Origin: Clostridium sp. CAG:508
GTDB lineage: Bacteria > Bacillota > Clostridia > TANB77 > CAG-508
Assembly: GCA_000435755.1 (NCBI GenBank)
Contig: FR889080.1
Coordinates: forward strand, 14,995-78,994
Direction of reading: 5' to 3'
Length of the DNA stretch: 64,000 nucleotides
Shown here piece after piece: positions 43,883 to 51,696 of this stretch. The notes under the pieces were generated by a model. That model worked only from the letters and a program-made list of their open reading frames with translations, was not told the DNA's origin and ran no database searches. Within the stretch, counting starts at the first letter, position 1. Every line of letters starts with the position of its first letter. The position numbers and the translations under genes were made by a program.

Positions 43883-43911
43883 ATTGTACTATTTTTCTCC
43901 ACTTTTGTCAA
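43883..43911 (-). promoter_or_regulatory. promoter of gdpP-rplI-dnaB-tilS
   Basis: Minus strand TTGACA (43906-43911), 17-base spacer ending TAG, TACAAT (43883-43888), 28 bases before the start codon. Nearly the same sequence recurs at 97-125. Confidence 0.75.
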
Positions 43912-43939
43912 TTTTATTAGCCAAAAAGCAAATAAAAAA

Positions 43940-43962
43940 GGATGCTCGAAATTCGAGCATCC
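43940..43962 (-). terminator. terminator of the secreted-protein pseudogene
   Basis: Perfect 11-bp stem GGATGCTCGAA / TTCGAGCATCC with a one-base centre (effective loop of about five), then T6 on the minus strand. Confidence 0.88.
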
Positions 43963-44024
43963 CCAGTAGATAGAAATGTCATAATGTTAAACTAATATTT
44001 TATAGTGCTTTGGAAATCAGTGTC

Positions 44025-44468
44025 TCAAATCTTTTCTGTTTGAGTAATGCCACCAGCAATATAAGTAACATCACCTGTAGGAACAATTGTTATCACATAG
44101 GATCTTCCATTACAAGAAGTAACAACCTTTTCTCTAATTTTTTCTCCCACACCCAAGGTAACTTGCTTTACTTGGTTTGTAAACCCAAGTAAAGTTTTTT
44201 CATACACAGTAATAGTGCATCCAGATCCCTGTGTAGGAGCAAGAATCAGTCAAAGTCCCCATCCCTTATTGGGAGTAACCGTAACGGTTTTTTGAATATA
44301 AATTCTTTCGTTTTCAAACATTGCCAGATTCCGGTCATCGGTACTGTAGGTACTGGCAACGTCAGTCACACTCTCCAGGGGCATGGTGTTTTCGGCGGCA
44401 TAGACAGATACTACTGTCATGGATAACATCATGACAATTGCGAGAATCAAAGATGTAATTTTCTTCAT
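44025..44468 (-). pseudogene. secreted protein gene interrupted by one in-frame TGA
   Basis: One frame runs from ATG 44468 (good AGGAGG site) to TAA 44025 with a single internal TGA at 44250-44252; no frameshift. The N-terminus MKKITSLILAIVMMLSMTVV then SVYAAEN is a clear signal peptide. The mature part is small and strand-rich (ERIYIQKTVTVTPNKGWGL, stop, LILAPTQGSGCTITVYEKTL, then VVTSCNGRSYVITIVPTGDVTYIAGG) with two Cys that could form a disulfide. TGA may replace TGG (Trp). Base composition is richer in G+C than its neighbours, suggesting transfer. UGA is an ordinary stop in this genome (ROK, gdpP, PilM-N end with it). Function unknown. Confidence 0.72.
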
Positions 44469-44559
44469 TAGTTTTTCCTCCTTAATAGTCGTTGACATTT
44501 CTACCTACTATTAACACTGCTCAAGCATGCACAGTATTAACCACAAAATTAATATTTAC

Positions 44560-44588
44560 TTTATATCACATTGTTTAAGCTTCGTCAA
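44560..44588 (-). promoter_or_regulatory. promoter of the interrupted secreted-protein gene
   Basis: Minus strand TTGACG (44583-44588), 17-base spacer ending TGA, TATAAA (44560-44565). The gene retains promoter, SD and terminator, so its decay must be recent or the stop is tolerated. Confidence 0.6.
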
Positions 44589-44617
44589 TATTTTTTACAT
44601 TTTTTTGAAAAAATGTA

Positions 44618-45466
44618 TTATTTTTCCATATAATCTGTAGTTTCTGGCCTAATAATGTCACTATCCTGTACAGTATCAAACTCTCTAAAGTATTCAAATG
44701 TTGTTGTTTGTTCTTCTGGTAAGCTACTCACCATTCTAATTATATTACCTGTGTTAGCTTCAACAACGATTTCTTGTCCAAAGTCTTGTATTAAATAACA
44801 GTCCCTTTTTTCATAATTGATTTTTTTCACTTTTGAATAAATAGCACTATATAATGAATTTATTTTTAATTCTGATAGGTCTTGCCATTCTAAATTCTGA
44901 ATATCTTCAGATCCTTTCACTTTTTCTTTATTTATTCCATCACTTATTAGTGAAAAGTTCTCCGTATTTGAATTATAATGTGTTTTATTTGATATCTTTA
45001 TTTTGTTTCCATCTTTAATATATGAGTTTTCATATTGTATAGCTTTATTTCCTTTTCTATATTGCTCTATATAATATACACTGTTTTGTCTGCTTGCAGT
45101 TAATATTGCATGATAGTTATCTTTTGTTTCAATATTTATTGTTTGAGATTTATTGTATAAATCATTTAGTATAATATATTTTCTAATTGTATTTACTACA
45201 AATGCCAATACAATAATTAACAATATTAGGCCTAAAAATTTTAATATCTTTAATTTATTTCTATATTTTTTCATATATTTAGTTTCTTTTTGGCATTGTT
45301 CCTTTGATTTTAATCCTATATCATATTGCATATCTTCTAATATTCTTTTGCATTCTGGACATTCCTTTAAGTGTGTTTCTATAATCTTATTGCTTTCTTT
45401 ACTAGTCAATTTTTCTATATAATTTGGTAATAAGTCTTGAACTAATTTACATTCTTTTTCTTTCAT
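44618..45466 (-). CDS. putative anti-sigma factor (zinc-finger type)
   Basis: 282-aa single-pass membrane protein. Cytosolic residues 1-70 have CKLVQDLLPNYIEKLTS and THLKECPECKRIL, the H-x3-C-x2-C anti-sigma zinc-finger pattern. One TM helix lies at about 73-93 (ILKFLGLILLIIVLAFVVN). The extracytoplasmic part (about 95-282) is Lys/Tyr-rich with strand-like phrases and could sense a signal. It overlaps the ECF sigma gene by 20 bases, the classic arrangement in which it holds that sigma factor inactive. GGAGG precedes its ATG. Confidence 0.82.
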   Translation of the reverse strand: MKEKECKLVQDLLPNYIEKLTSKESNKIIETHLKECPECKRILEDMQYDIGLKSKEQCQKETKYMKKYRNKLKILKFLGLILLIIVLAFVVNTIRKYIILNDLYNKSQTINIETKDNYHAILTASRQNSVYYIEQYRKGNKAIQYENSYIKDGNKIKISNKTHYNSNTENFSLISDGINKEKVKGSEDIQNLEWQDLSELKINSLYSAIYSKVKKINYEKRDCYLIQDFGQEIVVEANTGNIIRMVSSLPEEQTTTFEYFREFDTVQDSDIIRPETTDYMEK

Positions 45467-45947
45467 GCAACTTTACCTCCTTTAATTTTTGTTTTCCTCT
45501 GTAAAAGGTTATTCTTGCCCAGTTTTCTGTTTTATTAAATATGTCTCCTATTTCTTTAAAATTTAAATCCCCCGTTATTCTTAGGTATATTACATCTCTC
45601 GTTTTTTCATCTAGCTTTTGAATTTTTTTATACAATTCTAGTTTGCCTTGATTAGAAATTACCGTTTCATCTGTTGTTTCCAGAGATTCTATTTCAAATA
45701 ATTCATTATCCGCCATATCTTTAATATTCTTGTTTTTCTTTATGCTATCTAGCCAAGTATTTTTTGCTATCTTACATAACCATACAGAAATTTTACAGTC
45801 ATCTTTAAAAGTATGTATATTTTTTACTGCTTTGTAAAAAGTTTCTTGAGTTAATTCTTCAGCAATATCATTATTATGGGTTAAACAGAATAAATATTTT
45901 TTTACTGTTTCAAAATATTCTTTATATATTTCTTCCATATTCTGCAT
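45447..45947 (-). CDS. ECF sigma factor
   Basis: 166 aa. Region 2 contains LTHNNDIAEELTQETFYKAV and FKDDCKISVWLCKIAKNTWLD, and region 4 contains LDEKTRDVIYLRITGDLNFKEIG followed by WARITFYRGKQKLKEV. Sigma-70 region 1 and 3 are absent, as in ECF factors. It is co-transcribed with the anti-sigma factor. Its own upstream region has an ECF-type promoter (45971-45996), so it is probably autoregulated. The signal is unknown. Confidence 0.88.
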   Translation of the reverse strand: MQNMEEIYKEYFETVKKYLFCLTHNNDIAEELTQETFYKAVKNIHTFKDDCKISVWLCKIAKNTWLDSIKKNKNIKDMADNELFEIESLETTDETVISNQGKLELYKKIQKLDEKTRDVIYLRITGDLNFKEIGDIFNKTENWARITFYRGKQKLKEVKLHERKRM

Positions 45948-45970
45948 ATTTTTACCCCCTTTACTTAAAT

Positions 45971-45996
45971 GACGATTTAAAATCCATTTCGTTACA
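45971..45996 (-). promoter_or_regulatory. ECF-type autoregulatory promoter
   Basis: Minus strand TGTAAC (45991-45996), 16-base spacer, CGTC (45971-45974). This AAC/CGTC pair with 16-base spacing is the pattern recognised by ECF sigma factors such as those of Bacillus; it lies 24 bases before the sigma start codon. Confidence 0.68.
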
Positions 45997-46098
45997 AATT
46001 TTATTATAATTTGTTTAATTTTTCAATTTTTTTATTGACAATTTTTATCTCAGGATAAGTACAATAAATATATGGTGTTTCACTTTCTATTTTTTCAA

Positions 46099-46217
46099 AA
46101 CAGTTCAATTGCAGTTAACTATGTCATTAGATATACTGAGAAACCTGCTATGTCTCAATCTCATATTTAAATTATGATGGTGAATATGTTACTTTTTATT
46201 ATCAAAAGCATGTTTGA
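46099..46217 (+). pseudogene. fossil of an IS91-like transposase
   Basis: Two short segments in different frames read AVNYVIRYTEKPAMSQSHI (46111 onward), then, after a one-frame shift, NYDGEYVTFYYQKHV (about 46171-46215), ending at TGA. The Y-x-x-R-Y-T-x-x-P-A-M-x-x-S-x-I...YDGxxVTFxYxxH pattern is a known core of Y2/IS91-type transposases. No ends or intact ORF remain. The 45948-46269 interval otherwise holds the ECF promoter and a terminator. Confidence 0.6.
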
Positions 46218-46235
46218 GAAATTTCCTATAACATA

Positions 46236-46266
46236 AAATAGGAGAGCTTATTAAGCCCTCCTATTT
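46236..46266 (-). terminator. terminator of the DUF3006/MBL pair
   Basis: AAATAGGAG with CTCCTATTT and, inside, GCTTA with TAAGC (one mismatch), directly after the DUF3006 stop on the minus strand, with TTTTA following. Confidence 0.8.
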
Positions 46267-46269
46267 ATA

Positions 46270-46536
46270 TTATCCCATAATTGCCTTTAACGCTTCAATT
46301 CTTCTTCGCTTTTCCTCATTGTCTTTGCCATAAATCCTATACAGGGTTTCCTTTTCATGTTCTACCATGAATACGTCTCCTTGTTCAGGGTCTTTCAACA
46401 TAGCTGTAGGCACATCTATCATTTCTGTGTCTCTTTCCCAGTAGTCTACTTCTGCGCTCTGTTCAGTCGAGATAAATTCTAATTCGCAAATTGCGAATTT
46501 TCCCTCTATCCGGTCAATTGTCATATAGCTTTTCAT
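46270..46536 (-). CDS. DUF3006 domain protein
   Basis: 88 aa. The pattern M-x-x-IDRIEGKFAICELEF, then IDVPTAMLKDPEQGDVFMVE and the helical EEKRRRIEALKAIM is that of DUF3006, small proteins commonly found next to ComEC-like metallo-beta-lactamase proteins in Firmicutes. It overlaps that gene by 4 bases (ATGA), so the two are translationally coupled. Its function is unknown; a partner or regulator role is inferred from the pairing. Confidence 0.8.
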   Translation of the reverse strand: MKSYMTIDRIEGKFAICELEFISTEQSAEVDYWERDTEMIDVPTAMLKDPEQGDVFMVEHEKETLYRIYGKDNEEKRRRIEALKAIMG

Positions 46537-47498
46537 GATGCTTTTTTTACCTCCTCAAGCTCAGGCCCACTTAAGTAGTCACCAATTTTAGAATTAAAAG
46601 TCACATTCTTTGCCGTTATAGTTGCTATAACGGTTCCACATTCATCTGTCCGATAAACTTCTACCTCCCGTTGTTGTAATTTTTCCATTGTGCTTTTGGT
46701 TGGATGTTCATATTTGTTTCCAACTTTACAAGATATGAGTCCATAATCTGGATCAACTTGATTCAAAAATTCCTCACTGGTTGAAGTATCACTTCCATGA
46801 TGACCAACTTTAAGAATTTCTGCATCAATTTCTGCTTCAGACCGTAGAACTTCTTCCTCAATTTCGGTTTCTGCATCTCCAGTCATCAAAACATCCATAT
46901 CTCCAAAAGAGATTTTTATGATGTTTGAATAATTGTTGACATTATTCTGTGTTCCTTCGCTTTGCCAAAGTATTTCCATAGTAGCATCGCCCAATTGGTA
47001 TTCATTGCCTGTTTTGGAATACTCTACTGTGTAATTACCATCCGCTATTTCTTTCATTAATTTTATATACCAGTTGGTAGTTACTTGCCCAGCTTCTACC
47101 TTTGGCAAGATAATATTGCCAATTTCAAAATTTGTTATGATATCATACATACCACCCATGTGGTCGTCATGAGGATGAGTTCCAAATACATAGTCAAGTT
47201 TAGTTATACCTAAACCTTTTATGTATTTAACTGCTTCTTTTCCTGTAGTTCTTGTCCCACAATCAACCAGAGCCGCTTTATCTCCTTGGATAAATAAAAA
47301 GCAGTCTGCCTGCCCTACATCTATCATGTGAAGCTTTAATTCTCCACTAAGATTGACTTCTGTATAATCATTTGGTATTTTTGGGTTTTCCAGTTCTTTT
47401 TGGTGCTGTTGTTCAACTATTACGGCTATTATGAGAATAATAAAGACTAATAATGTAATGTTTAGTCTTCTTTTCCGGCCGTTTTTGGCATTTGCCAT
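46533..47498 (-). CDS. ComEC/Rec2-like metallo-beta-lactamase-fold hydrolase
   Basis: 321 aa. An N-terminal TM or signal-anchor (about 11-28, ITLLVFIILIIAVIVEQ) leads to an extracytoplasmic MBL fold: LHMIDVGQADCFLF, AALVDCGTR, FGTHPHDDHMGG (the HxHxDH metal site), DVLMTGDAETEIEEE, and LKVGHHGSDTST. This is the beta-lactamase domain of the ComEC DNA-uptake channel without the channel. Such secreted proteins may be nucleases or phosphodiesterases; activity here is unknown. AAGGAGG precedes the ATG. Codon usage is slightly richer in G+C than nearby core genes. Confidence 0.84.
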   Translation of the reverse strand: MANAKNGRKRRLNITLLVFIILIIAVIVEQQHQKELENPKIPNDYTEVNLSGELKLHMIDVGQADCFLFIQGDKAALVDCGTRTTGKEAVKYIKGLGITKLDYVFGTHPHDDHMGGMYDIITNFEIGNIILPKVEAGQVTTNWYIKLMKEIADGNYTVEYSKTGNEYQLGDATMEILWQSEGTQNNVNNYSNIIKISFGDMDVLMTGDAETEIEEEVLRSEAEIDAEILKVGHHGSDTSTSEEFLNQVDPDYGLISCKVGNKYEHPTKSTMEKLQQREVEVYRTDECGTVIATITAKNVTFNSKIGDYLSGPELEEVKKAS

Positions 47499-47607
47499 AT
47501 ACGATTCCTCCTTAAAATTTTAGTTCCTATATTATATCACATTATCTATGATTGTACCAGTATATTTATTGATTTTATGAATTTCTAGCCTTTTGTCAGC
47601 ACATCGC

Positions 47608-47636
47608 TTTACATATTATGTAAATTGTGGTATAAT
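47608..47636 (+). promoter_or_regulatory. promoter of the 47682 gene
   Basis: TTTACA (47608-47613), 17-base spacer ending TGG, TATAAT (47631-47636), an extended -10 promoter. Confidence 0.68.
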
Positions 47637-47681
47637 AATAGTATGCTCTTATGAGTAAATTAAAAAAAGGTGGTTTAAACA

Positions 47682-48011
47682 TTGAACTGTATTAACCTCG
47701 TCAAGCAGCGGCTCTTGACAGTCCAAACTCCGGAAATGACACGAGCTACACAAGCTTTCTTAAGCTCTATGAGCAAGTATCATGTTTCGCTTGGTCCTTG
47801 GAGTGTCGGAATCGACAAAGAATCCTCGGACATTCTGTTCTCTGTCCCTGCGGACAGTCTCAAATTTGTCTCTGGAAACTTCTTGAAGTCTCTCAGATGC
47901 TCATGGATTGAATCCGGATTCACCATTGTTGAGGAAGCTGAAGTTGTTGGATATAAGGTCAATAATTCTATTGCCTATTCTCACATCTTTAGATTATCCC
48001 CCGCAGCATAA
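47682..48011 (+). CDS. hypothetical small protein of higher GC
   Basis: 109 aa starting at TTG 47682, which has AAAGGTGG 8 bases upstream. The sequence MNCINLVKQRLLTVQTPEMT and KYHVSLGPWSVGIDKESSDI has no signal peptide, TM helix or metal motif. It looks like a compact alpha/beta domain with several strands (DILFSVPADSLKFVSG, FTIVEEAEVVGYKVN). The DNA is visibly richer in G+C (near 45%) than the surroundings, suggesting recent transfer. It has its own promoter and terminator, so it is a complete transcription unit. Not recognised. Confidence 0.55.
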   Translation: MNCINLVKQRLLTVQTPEMTRATQAFLSSMSKYHVSLGPWSVGIDKESSDILFSVPADSLKFVSGNFLKSLRCSWIESGFTIVEEAEVVGYKVNNSIAYSHIFRLSPAA

Positions 48012-48018
48012 ACCACAA

Positions 48019-48050
48019 AAAACAAACCGTTGAAATCAACGGTTTGTTTT
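48019..48050. terminator. bidirectional terminator between the 47682 gene and rpoC
   Basis: AAAACAAACCGTTGA and TCAACGGTTTGTTTT with loop AA; ends rpoC (-) and the 47682 gene (+). Confidence 0.9.
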
Positions 48051-48054
48051 ATTT

Positions 48055-51000
48055 TTATTCAGCTAATTCATCATCCTGTTCTTCATTTTGTTCTGTATTG
48101 ATATGTGTATTTTTATAAATTGGAAGTCCTGTTCCTGCAGGTATCAATTTACCTATAATAACATTCTCTTTTAATCCAATTAAGTCATCAACTTTACCTT
48201 TAACGGCTGCTTCTGTTAATACTCTTGTTGTTTCTTGGAATGATGCTGCTGACAAGAAGCTTTCTGTAGCTAATGAAGCTTTTGTAATACCTAATAGCAT
48301 ACGTTTTCCTGTTGCTGGACGTTTTCCTTCTGCTATTACTTGTTCATTTTTGTCTTCAAATTCATGAATATCTACTAGCGAACCAGCAAACATATCTGTA
48401 TCTCCATTATCTTCTACTCTTACTTTCTTAAGCATTTGTCTACCAATTACCTCAATGTGTTTGTCATTGATATCAACACCTTGGTTACGATAAACTTTTT
48501 GAACCTCTTGAATTAAGTATTCATATACTCCTTCTGGTCCTTTAATTGCTAATATTTCGTTTGGATTTATAGCACCTTCAATTAAAGCATCTCCGGCTTT
48601 TACTTCGTCTCCTTCTCTTACACGTAATTTAGATCTAAATGGTATTGCATATGTTTTTGAATCATCCTTAGAAGTAACAACAATTTCTTTCCTTTTCTTG
48701 TCTTCAACTATTTTTACTTTACCATCAATTTCTGTAATTACTGCTAGACCCTTTGGTTTACGAGCCTCAAATAGCTCCTCAACTCTAGGAAGACCTTGTG
48801 TGATATCTGCTACACCTGCAACACCACCAGAGTGGATAGTTCTCATTGTAAGCTGTGTACCAGGCTCACCAATTGATTGTGCAGCTATAATACCAACAGA
48901 TTCACCGATATTTACTTTTTCACGAGTAGCTAATCCCATACCATAACATTTACGGCATACACCATGTTTTGTACGGCATCCTAATACTGAACGTACTTCT
49001 ACTCTTTCAATTCCTGCTGCTACTATTTGTTCAGCAATTTTGTCTGTAATCATTGTATTAGTATCAACAATTAACTCTTTTGTTTCAGGGTTAACTATAT
49101 CATTTAATGCATATCTTCCAACTAATCTTTCTTCTAGTTTTTCGATTACTTGGTTTCCATCTTTAATTGCTTCTACAATAAGTCCTTCATGTGTTCCACA
49201 GTCTTCTTCACGAACTATAATGTCTTGAGATACATCAACTAATCTTCTTGTTAAGTAACCTGAGTCGGCTGTTCTTAAAGCTGTATCTGCTAAACCTTTT
49301 CTGGCACCGTGTGCAGAAATAAAGTATTCTAGTGCATCTAGTCCCTCACGGAATGAAGATGTAATAGGAATTTCTACTGTTTTACCAGTTGTACTAGCCA
49401 TAAGACCACGCATACCTGCAATTTGTCTTAATTGGTTTAAGTTACCTCTGGCTCCAGATTGGCTCATCATATATACTGGGTTTAAGTCTTCAAAATTGTT
49501 TTTCATTGCTTCTGTAACATCATCTGTTGCTTTTTCCCAAATTTTGATAACTGAGTTATATCTTTCATCCTCTGTTATTAAACCACGTTTATATTGTTTT
49601 AATACATTATTTACTTGTTCATTTGCTTCAGCAAGAATTTGCTTTTTAGCCTCTGGCACTTTTACATCATCTACAGATACTGTAATACCAGCTGTTGTAG
49701 AATGTTTGAATCCCATTGATTTGATATAATCTAGTAATTCTGCTGTTGCACTTAAACCATTTACATTTATTGATTTTGCAATTATTTTTCCTAAGTTTTT
49801 CTTAGAAACTGCAAAATTAAGTTCTGGTTCAAATAAGTTTTCTGGTTTTGTTCTATCAACAAATCCTAAGTTTTGTGGAATTCCTTCATTATAAATTAAT
49901 CTACCAACTGTTGTTTCAACTTTTCTGGTTTCTAATTTACCAGCTATTTCTTTTTGAATTCTTACAAATACTTTTGCATGTAAACCTAAATCATGGTTGT
50001 AGTACGCCATTACCGCTTCTTCTGGTGAAGAGTAGTAATTTCCTTCTCCTGGTTCTCCTGGCACTTCCATTGTTAAGTAATATGCACCTAAAATCATATC
50101 TTGTGTAGGTACTGTTACTGGTTTACCATCTTGTGGTTTTAAAAGGTTATTTACTGAAAGCATTAAGTATCTAGCTTCTGCTTGTGCTTCTGGTGATAAT
50201 GGTAAGTGAATAGCCATTTGGTCACCGTCGAAGTCAGCGTTGAAAGCTGTACATACTAATGGGTGTAATTTTATAGCTCTACCTTCTACTAAAACTGGCT
50301 CAAATGCTTGAATACCCAGTCTATGTAATGTAGGAGCACGGTTTAATAATACTGGATGGTCTTTAATAACATCCTCTAGAATATCCCATATTTCAGGTCT
50401 TAATCTTTCTACCATTCTCTTAGCATTTTTAATATTATGTGCAATTCCACGTCCAACTAATTCTTTCATAACAAATGGTTTGAATAATTCAACTGCCATT
50501 TCTTTTGGCACACCGCATTGATATAGTTTAAGTTCTGGTCCTACTACGATAACTGAACGTCCAGAATAGTCAACACGTTTACCTAATAAATTTTGACGGA
50601 ATCTACCTTGTTTTCCTTTTAATAAATCTGATAAAGATTTTAATGCTCTACCACCAGCACCTGTTACTGGTCTTCCACGTCTACCATTATCAATTAAGGC
50701 ATCAACTGATTCTTGTAACATTCTTTTTTCATTACGTACAATAATTTCTGGTGCACCTAATTCTAATAGTCTTTTTAAGCGGTTATTTCTGTTGATTACT
50801 CTACGATATAAGTCGTTTAAATCTGATGTAGCAAATCTACCACCATCTAATTGTACCATTGGTCTTAAATCTGGTGGAATTACTGGTACTACATTCATTA
50901 TCATCCATTCAGGTTTATTTTCTGATAATCTAAAAGCTTCAACTGTATCTAATCTTTTTACTAGTTTTGCTCTTTTTTGTTCACTTGCTTTTTCAAGTTC

Positions 51001-51582
51001 TTTTTTCAATTTTTCAGACAATTTTTCTACGTCAACTTTTTGTAGTAATTCTTCAATTGCCTCAGCTCCCATTTTAGCTACAAAAGAACCTCTACCATAT
51101 TTTTCTTCTGCTTCACGATATTCTTTTTCAGATAATACTTGACATACTGTTAAATCAGTAGTTCCTTTATCTATTACAATATATGATGCAAAATATATTA
51201 CTTTTTCCAAGCTTCTTGGTGATACATCAAGCATTAGTCCAATTCTACTTGGTATTCCTTTAAAATACCAAATATGTGCAACTGGTGCAGCAAGTTCAAT
51301 ATGTCCCATTCTTTCACGTCTTACTTTTGATTTTGTTACCTCAACACCACATCTATCACATACAATGCCTTTGTATCTTACTCTTTTATATTTTCCACAG
51401 TGACATTCCCAGTCTTTTGTTGGTCCAAATATTTTTTCACAAAATAGACCATCTTTTTCTGGCTTTAAAGTTCTGTAGTTAATGGTTTCTGGCTTTTTAA
51501 CTTCACCTTTTGACCATTCTCTGATTTTTTCATCTGATGCTATCCCAATTTTAAGTTTGTTAAAAATTTCTAATTCATCCAC
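48055..51582 (-). CDS. rpoC: RNA polymerase beta' subunit
   Basis: About 1175 aa. Motifs: zinc site [21 protein letters not shown], active-site loop [12 protein letters not shown] (the Mg-binding D-x-D-x-D), the bridge/trigger region [23 protein letters not shown] and the second zinc cluster [13 protein letters not shown]. The frame is open to 51618, but AGGGGG sits 9 bases before GTG 51582, and the resulting start [23 protein letters not shown] matches the family. C-terminus is acidic. It is preceded by rpoB with a 114-base gap containing a long hairpin. Confidence 0.97.
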   Translation of the reverse strand: MDELEIFNKLKIGIASDEKIREWSKGEVKKPETINYRTLKPEKDGLFCEKIFGPTKDWECHCGKYKRVRYKGIVCDRCGVEVTKSKVRRERMGHIELAAPVAHIWYFKGIPSRIGLMLDVSPRSLEKVIYFASYIVIDKGTTDLTVCQVLSEKEYREAEEKYGRGSFVAKMGAEAIEELLQKVDVEKLSEKLKKELEKASEQKRAKLVKRLDTVEAFRLSENKPEWMIMNVVPVIPPDLRPMVQLDGGRFATSDLNDLYRRVINRNNRLKRLLELGAPEIIVRNEKRMLQESVDALIDNGRRGRPVTGAGGRALKSLSDLLKGKQGRFRQNLLGKRVDYSGRSVIVVGPELKLYQCGVPKEMAVELFKPFVMKELVGRGIAHNIKNAKRMVERLRPEIWDILEDVIKDHPVLLNRAPTLHRLGIQAFEPVLVEGRAIKLHPLVCTAFNADFDGDQMAIHLPLSPEAQAEARYLMLSVNNLLKPQDGKPVTVPTQDMILGAYYLTMEVPGEPGEGNYYSSPEEAVMAYYNHDLGLHAKVFVRIQKEIAGKLETRKVETTVGRLIYNEGIPQNLGFVDRTKPENLFEPELNFAVSKKNLGKIIAKSINVNGLSATAELLDYIKSMGFKHSTTAGITVSVDDVKVPEAKKQILAEANEQVNNVLKQYKRGLITEDERYNSVIKIWEKATDDVTEAMKNNFEDLNPVYMMSQSGARGNLNQLRQIAGMRGLMASTTGKTVEIPITSSFREGLDALEYFISAHGARKGLADTALRTADSGYLTRRLVDVSQDIIVREEDCGTHEGLIVEAIKDGNQVIEKLEERLVGRYALNDIVNPETKELIVDTNTMITDKIAEQIVAAGIERVEVRSVLGCRTKHGVCRKCYGMGLATREKVNIGESVGIIAAQSIGEPGTQLTMRTIHSGGVAGVADITQGLPRVEELFEARKPKGLAVITEIDGKVKIVEDKKRKEIVVTSKDDSKTYAIPFRSKLRVREGDEVKAGDALIEGAINPNEILAIKGPEGVYEYLIQEVQKVYRNQGVDINDKHIEVIGRQMLKKVRVEDNGDTDMFAGSLVDIHEFEDKNEQVIAEGKRPATGKRMLLGITKASLATESFLSAASFQETTRVLTEAAVKGKVDDLIGLKENVIIGKLIPAGTGLPIYKNTHINTEQNEEQDDELAE

Positions 51583-51622
51583 TTTATTTAGCCCCCTAAA
51601 TATTTTTCTTTTCTTCATACTC

Positions 51623-51675
51623 GTTTAAACAAGTTGTACACTGCTGTGCAATTCTTATTGTTAACTTGTTTAAAC
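51623..51675 (-). promoter_or_regulatory. long inverted repeat in the rpoB-rpoC gap
   Basis: Perfect 13-bp arms GTTTAAACAAGTT (51623-51635) and AACTTGTTTAAAC (51663-51675), separated by 27 bases that contain a small inner hairpin. It is not followed by a U-tract. In the transcript it would form a hairpin just before the rpoC SD and could be a processing or translational control site. Confidence 0.6.
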
Positions 51676-51696
51676 TTTTTGAATGGCTATTAAATT

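Noticed and set aside
44025..44468. Selenocysteine or recoded UGA
   Set aside because: I see no SECIS-like hairpin right after the TGA, the position fits Trp better than Cys, and several genes in the window end in ordinary UGA.
47780..47962. Minus-strand 60-codon frame in the 47682 region
   Set aside because: It is wholly antisense to the plus-strand gene that has promoter, SD and terminator, and it has no SD of its own.
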